A stretch of DNA of 64,000 nt, from assembly GCA_950097015.1 (NCBI GenBank), contig CATNEN010000001.1, forward strand, positions 19,348,501 to 19,412,500. Reading direction: 5' to 3'. Positions 1-12,171 of this stretch are shown here, in pieces. The translations under genes were made by a program, and so were the position numbers. The stretch's first letter is position 1. The number at the start of each line of letters is the position of its first letter. Source of the DNA: Macrostomum hystrix. Its lineage: Eukaryota; Platyhelminthes; Macrostomidae. The notes below the pieces were generated by a model. That model worked only from the letters and a program-made list of their open reading frames with translations, did not search any database and was not told the DNA's origin.

Positions 1-880
1 GACGCACAGCGCTATAGACTCCACAAAATCAAACTATCCATCAGACTAACCAGGATCTTTTCCGATGTTAGACCGTGAGATTGCCGTTAGAGTTAACAGT
101 CAACTCAGTGATTACTTCACACCCGAGGCCGGTGTTCCCCAGGGTGGAGTACTCAGCTCAATCCTCTTCCTCATTGTGGTTGCCACAATGCCTAAACCCA
201 AAGACATCAGAGTCAGAGCCAGCCAATTTGCCGACGACACTTCGATATGGTGTCAGTCACTGAAAGCTAGCATAGCTGGCAAACTCATACAGGAATTCAT
301 TGAAGAATATCAAAAATGGCTAAGCAAATACGCTAGGTTAATCCAAACAAGAGCAAAGCCATCGCCTTCATCCACAAAACCAAAAAATTCGGACAACCCC
401 TAAAATCACCTTCAACGGAATCATTATCAACTATCAGCATAACGTCGAATTGCTCGGAGTCACTCTTGATCCTCAACTCACACTTTCTGCTCACTGCTTC
501 AACACTAAAAATCTGCGAGCAAAGGGTTCTGCAACTACTCAGAGTAGCTCAACTCACCAAGGCCACAACGAACTCACTCATTGCCATCTACAGAGCCTAT
601 ATTGAAAGCACCATCACATATGGCTCACCAATTCTCACCTTGCTCAGTAAATATCACCTAGATAAACTGCAAGTCATACAAAATCGCGCTGCGTCACTGC
701 CATGATGCTCCTAAATACTGCAAAGCTGCCTTTCTACAAAAACTTTCTCAAGTTGAACCAATTAAGACTAGAATTGATGATCTAGCTAGTAGGTGGTACC
801 TGCGGGCTAGTGCTAACAAAATACATGGACTAGACAGCGTCACTGACATCTCGCTAGATAAAGTCAAGTAAGTCAAAAGT
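1..880 (+). pseudogene. Non-LTR (LINE, Jockey-like) reverse transcriptase relic
   Basis: The frame from 65 carries the reverse transcriptase signatures GVPQGGVLSS (about residues 23-32) and FADD (residues 55-58), the catalytic box of non-LTR retrotransposons. Reading continues in other frames through a segment resembling the RT thumb and C-terminal region (LLGVTLD near 450, a YGSPILT-like segment near 620, then to about 880), so at least two frameshifts separate the pieces. The 5' part, including any endonuclease domain, lies outside the window, and no poly-A tail is seen. It is a dead fragment. RT family level is firm; the Jockey/R-type clade is a guess. Confidence 0.8.
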
Positions 881-1007
881 CATCTCACTAGATAAAAAGA
901 CTAGAATACAACTATTTCAACAACTAAAGAAAATGAGCAATAATTAGATAGGGAATGTACAAGCCCAGACAGTTTGAAAAATTACATTGCTTACTACTTA
1001 CATGCTA

Positions 1008-1640
1008 AAAATGTGCTGTAGTCTGCTGAGCAGCCTCCAGGCAATCTGTGGAGTCAGCGCTGCCCTGGTGCTGTGGGAGGGCTAGGGAGTAGGAAGTCTG
1101 CGGTTACCCGTGCACACTCACCTCCGCTCGCCACCCCCTCCTCTTTCTCTCTCTCGTTCCAGCTGTCTGCGCTCTGACTCGTATTGCACGCCATGGTGCA
1201 ATCGCTTCGATTCGGAAGAAAACTGGCAGATAATTGCTCAAATGCTCCTACTATAAGTAGAGCACAGTCCGACGAATACACCGGATGGAGTTAGCATTTT
1301 GGCAGCACACTTTCTCTACTTAGATTGCACATTTAGGACAGTTTTTATCAATCATTTTGTGAGTTGGAAGCTCTATTTAGAAGTCACGAAAGTGAACAAG
1401 TTTCTAGCTCTTTTTGTGTCGCGACTAAGATACGCTATTTTTGCTAAGTTAGAGGTTCCTCTAGACTTAGAGAATTCCCGATCCCTGAGTTAAAGCCCCA
1501 GCGAGGAAATTTGGCAATCCCAAGCCTGACTACCTGGTTGCTCCACTGCTAAGAAGCATTAGTGTTGAGGTCGGTAAAGCCCTTTCTGAAATCTTAGCGT
1601 TGCTTTCTTGGTTATTTTTACCAACTAGTTTGAAAATCAC
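1008..1640 (+). repeat. LTR-like repeat, degenerate copy 1
   Basis: This block starts TGTGCTGTAG and is clearly homologous to 38127-38815. Shared landmarks are the CTGCTGAGCAGCCTCCAGGC segment, a CTCGTTCCAGCT segment, the ACTATAAGTAGAGC TATA-like box near 1250, and the GCCTGACTACC segment near 1525. The end differs from the other copies: it stops near TTATTTTTACCAACTAG without the GGTACAACA terminus. Structure and TG...CA ends in the sister copy suggest a long terminal repeat, but no tRNA primer-binding site was identified. Confidence 0.55.
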
Positions 1641-2050
1641 CTAAAACATGTGAAAATCGACCAAAAACAGGTGGTCAAAAAACAAAAACAAAAATGGTCT
1701 GAAAACAGCAATATTAGTGAATTTTTAAAACTTTCAAAACATGTTCATGATTTCGTGACTAAAACGATGAGAATGTTAGATTCGCGGGGGAATATAACCT
1801 ATTTTCAGGTATGCACAGTTTCAAAGTGTTGTCAAATTTTAATTTGTTCATTTTAAAATGGCCTTCGTCGAACCAGTCCTCCTAGGTTGAATCTGACGTT
1901 TAAAAACCAATAGGTCAATGTTAACCCCCATAGCCCAATGCACACAACTAAACAACAGATATCAAAGTATAACATGCTAGAAAAAATACCATGCCCACCC
2001 CCACACTGAGTCAGCGGGGCATGTGTGAACTAGAAACTACGAACTTCCAC
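1641..2050. other. No supported gene
   Basis: AT-rich stretch between the LTR-like relic and the promoter of the 2332 gene. The short frame at 1650-1856 has no recognisable domain and lysine/asparagine-rich composition expected of AT-rich DNA. Confidence 0.5.
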
Positions 2051-2254
2051 ACGTGAGTTGTTTTCTATCTCTTTGAGCACTGAGTCACACTGCCCAGAAA
2101 CTGTGGGCGTTATTACCCTTTGTTATTTCACCCCTGTACGAGGTATGGCTGCTTGATGTTTCGTTCATCTGCTTCTTCATAAAAAAAGACCCAGTGACAC
2201 ACGACACAATGGGTGACTAATATACAGGACCACTAAACTGAAAGAAAAGCTTTC

Positions 2255-2263
2255 TATATAAAA
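2255..2263 (+). promoter_or_regulatory. TATA box of the 2332 gene
   Basis: TATATAAAA lies 70-77 bp upstream of the ATG at 2332. Transcription would start near 2287, giving a leader of about 45 nt. A CACTGAGTCACA segment near 2080 resembles one in the LTR-like repeat at 38285. Confidence 0.55.
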
Positions 2264-2331
2264 GCCAGCACTACGCTTCATCTGGGTTTTAAGTTTTGCT
2301 GAATCTCTCTATTGAAAGTATTTCGCATAGC

Positions 2332-3250
2332 ATGAGTGATACAGAAATAGCTATAGAGAAATTAAAACAACTGCGAACTAAAAACGGTATAGCACTAAGT
2401 GAAGCTCTTACTAAGTGGAAAAGCAAGAAGTTAGCAAGTTCAAAACCCAGCTCTCCAGCTTGGAGGTAGGGGTTAAGCCAAAGGAGAAGAAGCCTAAAAG
2501 AGATAATAGTAACGATCGTGAGGAGCGTGCATTTTTTGCGAAGGCTTAGAGAGAAGCTCTCCAATTTTAGTAAGAAAGGCTTGCGAATTGATAGTCGATT
2601 ATTTACAAAACTGTTTACTGAATTAGCAAGTGATCTCGGGTCAAAGAATCTAGACCAAGTCAGGGAGCACTTTCTCAAAATTTCCAAAGCTCTTGCTGAG
2701 ATAGGGTCACTAAAGACGTTAGGAGAGTTTGAGCAGGCTAGAACAATTTCATTTTTGAGACGAACTCAAACTGAGGAAAATATTGCAGACGACTTTGGAC
2801 TAACAAGACGGAAGGTTCTTGATCACACAACGTTTTATGACAGTTGTCTAAAATTCCCAGCTCTAATATTTTCGAGCTATTGTCTATCAACAATTGTGAA
2901 GTACAAGAAAGCAATAGAGAGATTCAGTAACGAAGATGAAGAGTTTAGTGAGTATTTGAAGGTATCGCAGGAAACAGTAGACTTTATTGATCTTGATGGA
3001 AAGATCATGGAGAGGAGTGTTTCCGTGTGGTCGGTTGATGTAAGGAAGGAGCCACCAAGAGACGACGATGTATTCTCAGTTTCAACTGTGCAACTTCCGG
3101 TAAGAAACGATAGATTTTATCACATAAATTTCGTGGCAAAACTACTTAGTATTTTCGCTAATTAATCTTTAGAGCAACGCAAGTGGCACGGCCCGCACCG
3201 AAGGTCGCTGTTATGAGGATGAAGACGATCTCATTAATAGTGTGGACTGA
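2332..3250 (+). CDS. Three-exon orphan gene, about 253 aa
   Basis: Exons 2332-2465, 2550-3099 and 3173-3250 join in frame. The donors are GAG|GTAGGG and CCG|GTAAGA, the acceptors CTTAG and TTTAG. The phases (2 and 0) agree at both junctions and the reading ends in TGA at 3250. The joined protein starts MSDTEIAIEKLKQLR, is helical and charged (many K and E), and ends in an acidic tail (EDEDDLINSVD). No transmembrane segment, signal peptide or known domain is recognised. Read without splicing it looks frameshifted; the intron model removes both breaks. A TATA box precedes it. It lies between LTR-like repeat pieces at 1008 and 3444, so it could be an accessory or captured gene of that element, or an unrelated host gene. 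Function unknown. Confidence 0.6.
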
Positions 3251-3443
3251 TTCTTCTCAGGAATGCGCCACTAAACGAAGACTGAGAAGTTTCATTACTT
3301 GTTTGCTGATTGCCAATTGCTAATTGCTGAATTAATGATGATCTACTGTGAGTAGCAGGAAGGGACATTAGCTCCCTTTTTAATATTGTGCACAAGTTTT
3401 CCACGAAGACTTCGTGGAATAATTTTAATTATTTTACAAAATA

Positions 3444-3685
3444 AGCTTAGAAACAGCATTTTGAAGCAGTGTTTCTAGCCCGTTTGAGTCAAAGTCCCTA
3501 AGAGCTAGTAACACGTAGTCATACTCCAAAGTAAGAGAAAACTAAGCAATCTGAGCCTGACTACCAGATTGTTGTCCTGCTAAGACGCATCAGTGTTGAG
3601 GCCGGATAAAAAACCCTCTCTGAATCTAGTTCCTGTCTTGGTTATTTTCACCAATTGTGTGTGCCACGCTACCACAGGTACAACA
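3444..3685 (+). repeat. LTR-like repeat, 3' portion (copy 2)
   Basis: Homologous to 38571-38815: the GCCTGACTACC segment, a CATCAGTGTTGAGGCCGG segment, and the terminus GTGCCACGCTACCACAGG followed by TACAACA. Only the distal part is present; the part with the TATA-like box is missing. Confidence 0.6.
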
Positions 3686-3689
3686 TTAA

Positions 3690-4150
3690 CTTTTTACGAG
3701 GGTTTACATCATATTTAAAGGATACAAAGATGGCAAGTGGCATGTTAAAGATGTTAGCGATGTTCCATGTATATGGACTTCCTTGGATGAGTTGTGGAGG
3801 GACTGTTACCCTCTCTGTAAATGATACTGTAATGTTCTTATTTAGTGACTTAAGAAACGCTGCCTCCGCAATAGGAGATAGTGTTATTGCGGGAATCAAT
3901 ATCTCGAAGGTATCAATAGTTAATTTAGCTGTCGTCCCAGCAGTTCTAAAGAAAAGTTCAGCATCATTAGTCTTTCTTGTCCATGTAAACTTATATTTAT
4001 TTCCTTTGGTGATTTTCTGCCAATCAAGGAACCCAATGAGTGGTGTGAGAGAAGTTTGATCGTTCCACCTCTGTTAGGAGCAGTGGTAACATTATTGTAA
4101 TTTTCAAGTATCCTAATGTAACCAGAATTCAAATCTTTCTTGTTGAGTCT
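3690..4150 (-). pseudogene. Decayed viral major-capsid-like fragment (polinton/adintovirus-type)
   Basis: On the minus strand, reading from about 4150 to 3690 in two frames with at least one frame change near 4070, the sequence resembles the double jelly-roll capsid-like proteins found in polinton/adintovirus-type elements in animal genomes. The cues are a WTRK-type strand, an FRTAG-type strand, an IPAITLSP loop, an ERV-type strand and a PLAIFVSF strand near the end. There is no start codon for the whole, it is far shorter than a capsid gene, and it is interrupted. It therefore cannot make a capsid and is an old insertion. It is bracketed by two copies of the LTR-like terminus (3659-3685 and 4163-4189). 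Assignment is from remembered family pattern only; an unrelated protein is possible. Confidence 0.42.
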
Positions 4151-4162
4151 ATCTGTCATACA

Positions 4163-4189
4163 GTGTGTCACGCTACCACAGGTACAACA
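4163..4189 (+). repeat. Isolated copy of the LTR-like terminus
   Basis: GTGTGTCACGCTACCACAGG plus TACAACA repeats the terminal 27 bp seen at 3659-3685 and 38789-38815, with one or two changes. With 3659-3685 it forms direct repeats about 500 bp apart around the capsid-like fragment. Confidence 0.6.
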
Positions 4190-7100
4190 GTAGTAACTTT
4201 TTATTTTTATTTTCATTTGAATATTTATTGACATATCTGAACCCAAGCTAAAAAAACTAAATGAAACCCAAACCTATCTTTCATCCCGCAGCCAGGTGTC
4301 CTGTGAGCTGTCCTACAGGCAGAGCGCTGAGATTTCCAATGGTGTAGTTCAAGCTTAAGTTGGAGAAAGAGTTCGTCGGTTGCACCATACTTCGAAGACA
4401 TTCGTATGACACGAATCTTCTGAAGAAAGCACTTCAGAAACACATGACAAAGTTAAAGATAAAAAAAAAATAAAAAATTAACTGTTTTTTCATCGTTTTC
4501 ATAATACACAACTTCTTATCTTGGTTATCTATTTCATCTATAAAATAATATGAACTGATTGGTGGTTATGTGGTGAACATCGGCGATGAGACTATCTAAA
4601 AGACCAACTAATCGACCAGTCTGATATATAATTTCTATATCTATTCTATATTCTATATTCTATTTCTATTTCTATTTCTATATAGACTAGATATATAATA
4701 TAGTCTATACAAGTTTTATTAGGTTGAAAATACAACATTAATAAAAACGGATAAGTTGAAAAAAGTAAAGTACAAAGGACTAATAAGTTATTATACGCTT
4801 TTGTCTCGCTATCAAACCGTCCAAACTGGGTATGTAGTGCATTAAATCGTGCGTATTTTAACATAGACATATCTGCTTGGTACAGCTCGATTCTTTCGCG
4901 ATTTTTTTCTTCGTATCTGAATTTTTTCCTACGAAAATACAGTCAGACGTTTTTAGCCATAGACATAAAAACGACTGCATACAATTCATATGGGTTAATC
5001 AAAGTCTAACCGAGTGTGGGTGCATGGCCAATTCGAAACCCGAAAAGTGATGGACTAAATACTTTCTTGATTTTCAGTGTGACTACAACAGCGGGATAAC
5101 TTATACAATATTGTGTTTAATTCACTCCTAATAAAATCAGTATTCGTATACGATTATTCTGATATATTATGTTGCATACGTATTTCGCGAAACCTGAGAA
5201 TAATCCTAAAGTGACCAAGAAGTGAACTTAAAACTAAAATTGATGTAATAAAAATAGACAGTAGCGGAATCAAATCGCTTAGAATCAATATCTACAAGAG
5301 TAAAAGCGATCGCTACGTTTATATTTTTCTATCACTAATATGGAATTGAGTTGTTCACATTAAGACTCCGCGATCCCCAGCAATAGCTCCGGCAATAGAC
5401 ATTTTTAATCCTTTTTTAAACTGCTGTGCCACTTCTGAAAACAGTTTATTCTAATAAAATTGATCCCCCAAATTATGTGCCACACAACATCAGACCCTAA
5501 TAGTGGAGTCTCTTGCCGCAGGAGGGTGCGAAAGTTTGTTAATTAATTGCTGGATCATTGCTGGTTCTCCTGCTTCGTGACGTAAGGACGAAAATGCGGG
5601 CCGTTTGCTTCTTTTAAAAGTACATAACATTTTTTTTGTTCCACGCATCCCAGAGTATGTGCTATTTTGTGTACTTATGTATAATGCAAAATATTCTTTT
5701 TCCGGCTTTTTTCTTTGTCAAAATTTAGTTTTTTATTGCTGAGCATACCAGGTTGCAAAAAGCGTCGGAAATGGCAGTTTGTAAATATTTTGTCTGTATA
5801 AACACAAAATTGTTTTGTGCCACTCGATTAAGTAGGAGATCTATGAGGGCCGTACTTCTATCAGTTTGTCGTGAAGAACATACTAAAGTGAAATCCAAGC
5901 ACTTAAAATTGTAAGAAACGGGCCCTTTCAAAGTAGTTATTCCTCTCTATGGTAATTCCATGTGGGTTTGCTTTACGTTCTTTAGATTGCTTAGATAGAC
6001 GCTTGTCATTGTCTAATGTCTAGGCAAATTGTGTTAGCTACTACATACTCAATCTCTCTCAGGCTTAATCTCTCAGCAATCCTCTTGTGACGTTTTCACT
6101 TGTTGCAAGCGCCCCTATGAAGTTAAATGTATGTGGTACTAACTTGGGCCGTTAAACTAATGTCATTTAATTATCACTTCTGCGATTCCGTAAAATATTT
6201 AAAATTGTTAGAGCACTACTGTAAGTAGACGTCAATGTACATCGCGCCACCCTAGCTTGTTTTCTACGCGTGTTTCAATGTTAACTACCCCGGCCAATGA
6301 GCGTGCGAGCTCTTTCTGACTCTGATTATCGGTCGCTCTGTTTATCCTGCGGGCTAGTTTATTTAACTAGGGCTCCTGGGCCCGCTCGCGCTTCACTGCC
6401 TTTTCACGACCTCTCTACCCCTCTCGTCCCGGCCACTGTTGTTGTCACTGCGACCTGTTTACCCATTGCCCTGCCTAGCGTTCGTCCTGTCGTTACTTAT
6501 CTACTGTCGATTACTGCATCATTTACATTGTCATCATAGAGCTCCTGCATCTGTCTTACTTATCCCGCTTGTCGTATGTCCGAGTGCTAATAAACAAAGC
6601 CAAAGATAAAAGTGCTACCGCTACACTAAATTACGATAACTCTAACTCTAATCGGATTGAGCCTACGCCTGACTCTGTTAATTATTTCGTCACACTGCTG
6701 CAGACCCCTGCATGTTCCTAACTAGTCTAACTTATTGTTTTCCTGCTCCCAAATGAGTTAGGCACACTCGAGGTTATTACATTTTCAATTGTTTCTTATA
6801 TTGAAAATTATAGCTATATAGTTTTCTTCATTTTCTAGTAGCCCATCTGCTTTGTAGTAGCTAGTACTAGTAGCAGTAGTAGGGCCTATCCTAATTATTA
6901 ACATAGATTCTTTCTTTATGTTCATTCTTAGTTAGAATATATTTAAGTTTTAAATTTTGATTTTTGAATGGCCTAGACTAGTCTAGTCAATCTCTTTTTG
7001 TCTGAATAGTCTAGTAAAATACAACTGATTTTAGAAATGTAAGAATATGCCTATGTTTAAATTGTCTTAAATTGCTTTATAACTAGCTATAGAGTTGCTA

Positions 7101-7370
7101 TAGCCTATAACTAGGCATAGTCTAGGCTTTACAGTTTTACAGACCTACATTTTTTATAGCTAGGCCTAGCTAAAACTTATATAATATAGCTAAACAAAAC
7201 TTCAGATAAAAACATAAACAAAATGTATATCAGTTGGCTAGGTCCTTTTCTTCCCCTTCTTTCTCTTCATCTTATTTTTTCTCTGTCACCCGTTCCAGAC
7301 ATCTTGAACATTAGGTGCATATAAAATAATTGCAATCTTACTCATTGTCGTGAAACTTTACCTACCTTTT
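4190..7370. other. No supported gene; AT-rich with microsatellites
   Basis: About 3.2 kb without a convincing coding frame. A (TATTTC/TATTC)n microsatellite lies at about 4627-4690. A more GC-rich patch at 6290-6540 holds an 80-codon frame (6297-6539) with biased composition and no recognisable domain. CTAG-rich motifs recur at 6960-7180. Confidence 0.5.
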
Positions 7371-7379
7371 TGCCATGCC

Positions 7380-7645
7380 CAAGTCTCACATGCATCCGGC
7401 ATGTTTCTCATATGCATCTGGCATTTGTCTAGAATATATCTGGCTTACATCTAGCATGTGTCTGGCATGTGTCTGGCAGTCGTTTGGCATGTGTCTGGTT
7501 GTTGATTGGCATGTGTCTGGCATTGGCATGCATCTGGCATGTGTCTCGCATGCATTTGGCCTGTGTCTGGCACTTAATTGGTATGTCTGGTTGTTGATTG
7601 GCATGCATGTTGTTGATGTGCATGTGTCTGGAATCTATCTTCCTG
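7380..7645 (+). repeat. Minisatellite, unit about 10-12 bp (CTGGCATGTGT)
   Basis: Imperfect head-to-tail copies of GGCATGTGTCT / GGCATGCATCT. Open frames on both strands here merely read the repeat. Confidence 0.8.
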
Positions 7646-7740
7646 AAGTAGCATGGCTTCTGCCTCAGTTGATGCTGATGATTCGGTGTTAAATGGTATG
7701 GTCTGAAATTTTGGATGACATAATTATTATTTATTTATAA

Positions 7741-10695
7741 TTGTCTAATGGAGCTCTTACTGCTTGTTTTGTCTTTTCAAATTTACCTTTAGAAGAGGCT
7801 ACTTTTTCTGTGAACGAACCTGTGCACGTGTTTGGCACTGGACGTGCCTCAGTGGACGACTATTTTGGCCCTGATGTACCAAGTCACCGCCGCGATTCAG
7901 ACTCACGGCTACCTATGCTCTGTCAAATCCTTAATGTGCCTGACAATCGTGTTGCTAGAAAACGGCTGTATACATTTCTGCAGCGGAACAAGACAAAAAT
8001 TTTGGCACAGTTACGCTGCACTACAGAAGTGCCTAGACAACAGGAGTAAGTGCCTACTGAAGGATTTTTGGCCTTCCTTTCGTATTTTAAAGTTTCTTTT
8101 AAGCCTGAATTTCAGTATTCTTTCTTTATTTTTTTAGACAAGCCAGTTTTTCTGAACAATAACTACCAGCTTTTCTGCTTAAACTACCCGAGTCTATCAT
8201 TTCCGCATTGCGCTCGCCAGATGGAACATTGAGACCCGATTGGCATCATTAGTTCCAGCGTTCAGTTCTCTTGTGCCTTGCTGTTTGTGCAAGAAGAGCA
8301 GTAACAAGAAGGGCGACGCTGCTTATGCTTACTTGTATAGAAAAGATGTGTGGCGCAACTTTTTTAAGCTCAGTTGACGGAATTTCGATCTGGCTCCTTC
8401 GATTAAGAACACATTCAGCGGACCCGCATCAACCTGTGATGTCACGACGCCTTTGCAGTGAACGCAGATATGAGCTTGCACAGCAGGCAATCATCAGTGG
8501 TGCATATGCTACAATATCAAAAATTGCAGCAACTGAGCCTCTTGCTGAGGCACCAACACAGGCGGCAGTTTGTATCGCCGCTGGAAGATTGCGTTGTAAT
8601 ACCTTAGGCACTCCGCACTTGGACGAGGTGAAGGAACTTCGTAGCTCGTAGTTCATTGGAGCCTACTTTTTTGCGGGAAATAATAGTTGATCCATCTGTT
8701 CAGGAAGCTCAAACGGTGACTATATCATAGTCGAGTATTTTGTGTTCTTCGCGAAATTCAGAATCGAGACAAAGGAGTGCTCCTGGGAATGGATTCCACA
8801 GGCGCGCCACTTCTGCCTTCCAACGGCACAAAATCTGGGAAGATGCGCTGCCTTCATGCGCTAGTTTTAGAGCCAGTCATGGAAGGGCAAAGTCCGCTTC
8901 CCATTTTGCAACTCATCAGTACCTCTCAGACTGGTGTGACTCTTCGCTACATACTTGAAACGTGGTACCGCGACGCGCTCCACAGCATCCCAACGCTTAG
9001 AATTAAACAAGTAACGGACTTCAATTTTGCCACGCTGCATGTGTTAGTCGGTGTGTTTCATCAAATGTCCATTAAGTTTTGCATGCAAGTACCTGCAGTT
9101 TTGCATGCAAGTTTTAAGTGCTGATGTAGACTCTTCTGAATTAAAAAATTTCACTATCGTCGGCATTGGAAGATCACATATAATTAAAGAAGCTGCCAGT
9201 TGGCCTGAAGTTTGCTCATGCTGCAACCGTCGAGTTCGCGAATTTTGGTTGCTGTGGATTGGGTCCCTTGTAACCTCAAAGGAACTTGCATCCTTGGAGC
9301 TCAAAATCAGCGCGATTTTTACATGCTTCTCGCAGAGAACTACGATACGCTTCAGCGGCCTGTTGAGGAACTAGGCGGTTCTCCATGTGAGTTTCTTCAA
9401 GCTGTGCTGCAGGGCACCATTCCGTTGGAAGAATTGCCAGTAGATTGTGATACTGAACTAGCTTCTGGGTTGCGACCGACCTTTGACCAGACAATCTTGC
9501 GCACTTCTCCCTTCTGGCAACGACTGGAGCGTATTCGTCTTGATGTTGCTGCTTCTGTGGCCGTCATTGAATCCGGTTCGACAAGCACACTGGTAGAGCC
9601 GAATTCCTTCCACTCCGTTGAGTTGGCTTCCAGGATCACGAATAGTTTCGGACCCTACGTGCCTCTTTTAAGTAGCGTAATGGCATGCCCTCTGCGTTAT
9701 GCTAAGCAATCGACATGTACTTCGAATTACAGTGCGTCAATACGTCAGATACACAGATTCACAGAAGGGTACACGGAGAGATGCCTAGGACTAATCACAA
9801 ATCATCTTTTGCAGGGCAAGCGTGTTTCGCTTCCTGAGTACATTCAGCGCATGCATGTGCACACGCAGGGCTTAGAGCGACTGTTTTTAAGAGGTCTCAG
9901 TTCCGGTCTGCAAATTGGAAACACGCCCGATCAGGAAATAACTGATCCTCTGAATTCGCAGGCTTGTCTCAGAGAAGAGCAGGAAAACTAAGAAGCTCAG
10001 ACACGGCATCACGTAATGAGTGTACTTGCAACAACCGAACCATCGACTGTCTTGCAACCGAACTATCGACTTTCCTTGCAACTGAACCATCGACTGTCTT
10101 CACAACTGAACCATCAAATTCCGTTGAAGCTGAACCAGCGACTAGCCATACAACCGAATCATCCACTGTCCTTGCGTCTGACTCGCAAGTCCATGAAAAC
10201 GAGTCATCGACTGTCCATGCAACCGAGTCATCGACTGTCCATGCAAACGAATCGTCGGCTTTCATTGCAGCTGAACCAGCACCTAGCCGTAAAACTAAAA
10301 TAGCGAATAGAAATGCCACATGCAACACTGCGACGTGTAAGCATGGAGTGCACAAGAGGAGCATATTTTGCAGTATGAGTAACTCAGAAGGAGTCTCGGA
10401 AGCGGAAGCAGCTGTTGAGCCAGTTGTAAATAAAAGAAGGCGTACCGACCGCCTTCCGCGTTATACAGGTACACGGTCATGCAGTCGCAGCCTCTGTGAC
10501 ATTCGCTCCTCTAAAGCGACCGGAATAGTCCTGCTAAAGAATTTTGGATGTGTGGCTGGTTTTCTCTTGAACTCAACTGTAACTCGCGTTGGTGTCTTTA
10601 ATGCCCGCTCAGCCGATAACCTCCTTATGGCATTAATTTTTGCCTTTAAAGAGTCTGACGCATTTAAATCGGCATTTGAGCCTAGTAGTAGGGGT
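7741..10695 (+). pseudogene. Broken DDE-type transposase gene, family uncertain
   Basis: Pieces in several frames form one decayed gene. 7800-8048 encodes a charged N-terminal piece and 8200-8365 a Cys cluster (CCLCKK) with a YLYRKDVW segment. 8750-9070 holds a DSTG motif, a PLPILQLIS segment and a TDFNFATLH segment, the spacing of the first two acidic positions of a DDE/RNase-H core seen in a widespread invertebrate transposase family. 9140-9330 continues with RSHIIKEAASWP and RVREFWLLWIG. 9300-9990 holds the C-terminal part of the core. After a further frame change, 10000-10695 encodes a Ser/Thr/Glu repeat and a final LLKNFGC...SADNLLMALIFAF domain. An in-frame TGA (8363-8365) and at least two frameshifts make it non-functional as one protein. 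Introns may explain some of the breaks but no consistent set was found. Confidence 0.5.
10025..10270 (+). repeat. Coding repeat, about 24-30 bp, encoding Ser-Thr-Val/Glu units
   Basis: Variants of CCATCGACTGTC and CATGCAACCGAGTCATCGAC recur, encoding ESSTVHATESSTVHANESS-type units in the tail of the transposase-like relic. Confidence 0.65.
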
Positions 10696-11890
10696 TAGTT
10701 CAACTCTGACGCAGGAAATTCGATGGAAATTCCATATGTGTTGCAGGCGATAGTATTGAACCTTGATTTTGATAACTGTGGAATAATGCATGCATTCATG
10801 CACAGCGTGATTTGTATTGCATGACCACAATTATTATGTGAAGTGTTGTATTATTTTTACTGTAGCACTGCAAAAACTTTATTGCATTTGGTAAATGAAA
10901 AGCATTATATCTATATATATATATATATAGGTCTAGAGCCTGCAATGCCACAATTTCCAATTAATTGTATAGAGTAGTAGTGTTAGAGTCTGCTGGCTCA
11001 CATTCACTCAATTCTCATTCTGGGGCTCTAATGATGTGCCTATGCAAGTAGGGGTTGGTTCAATTCTGACGCACCTGCACTGGGTGGAATGGCTACAGGT
11101 GAATTAGCGTAGATAGACGGGAGTGGTGTTGAATGGAATAGGCTGCCCCAGCGGACAGGCCAATCACACTAGGTGTGGTGGGGGCGGCCCCCTGACGTGC
11201 AACTCTGAAGAACCTTACACTGGGCAGATAATAACCTGGATAGGTGGAGTTGTGGTCAGCGCCTCAGTCTGGGGCCTTGCCTGAGCCTAAACTAAATTAA
11301 GTTGTAAACTGTGCAGTTTGTTGCGGCCACTTTGAAGTTAAGGCCCCCGTAAACCTGGAGCTCGCTAAGGAACTGACTGTGCTCTTGCTCAAATGAGCGA
11401 TGGGCAATATTGAAAAGATAATAACTGATCAAAATACGTTTATGAGTTGTTACAGTTGTGCTGGCACATTTGGGTATTTAAAATTCACACAAAGGCCCGT
11501 CTCCATGTTCTGTGATAAACGGTTCCATGCGCTTGCAACCTGTATAGGAGACATAGGTTGGGGTCAGGGCCCCTGTCTACGCTTTGGGTCGGCATGTTTT
11601 CCACATCAAAGCAGCGCCTGCCAGCCACGGCAGGGTAAGCCAATTAAGTTGTAAACTGGGCGACGTGGTGCGGCCGGCCTCATGCCATTGGAGTTAGGAG
11701 CTCGATATGGAGCTGAATGTGGTCTGTGTTTGGCGATGCCAATATTGAAATGGCTATTATAACTGATTAAATATCAGTTTATGAGTTTTTGCTATGCCTA
11801 GCTCTGCAATATTTGCATGTATTTGGAATAACATCAAGGCACCCGCTTCCATGCGCTGGTTTAGCTGGTTTTATCCACTAGATTGTTTGG
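10684..11890 (+). repeat. Degenerate tandem duplication, period about 350 bp
   Basis: AGTAGGGGTT followed by (A/G)GTTCAA(C/T)TCTGACGCA occurs at about 10684 and 11046. AATTAAGTTGTAAACTG occurs at about 11295 and 11643. A CAATATTGAAA...ATAACTGAT...TTTATGAGTT segment occurs near 11406 and 11750. The spacing of about 350-360 bp indicates old tandem copies. No gene is supported; the 84-codon frame at 11400 lies inside the repeat. Confidence 0.55.
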
Positions 11891-11939
11891 TTGAATTTGA
11901 ATTGAAAGAAACTCCAGACCAGACAGACCCTTGATTAGT

Positions 11940-11993
11940 AGATATATATGATATATATAGGATGTAGTAGATATATATATATATATATATATG
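11940..11993. repeat. (AT)n microsatellite
   Basis: ATATAT runs interrupted by GATGTAGTAG. A similar run lies at 10908-10929. Confidence 0.8.
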
Positions 11994-12081
11994 CAAAGAG
12001 TCCAGCACTATATTAAGTGCGATCAGACAAGAGCTTTACTTGCAACCTGCAGGCTAATTAATAATTAATTTTCTGGAATGG

Positions 12082-12090
12082 TATATAAGG
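12082..12090 (+). promoter_or_regulatory. TATA box of the 12172 gene
   Basis: TATATAAGG lies 82-90 bp upstream of the ATG at 12172, giving a start near 12112 and a leader of about 60 nt. An overlapping AT repeat upstream makes the call moderate. Confidence 0.5.
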
Positions 12091-12171
12091 ATCGAATTGC
12101 TTCACATTATCAGACCGTAGCTACTGTTAGAATTCATTTCTTAGTAATCGAAGCAACCGACAGTCGAACGA

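Noticed and set aside
7375-7692. 105-codon frame rich in Cys, Met, His and Leu
   Set aside because: Read-through of the GGCATGTGTCT minisatellite.
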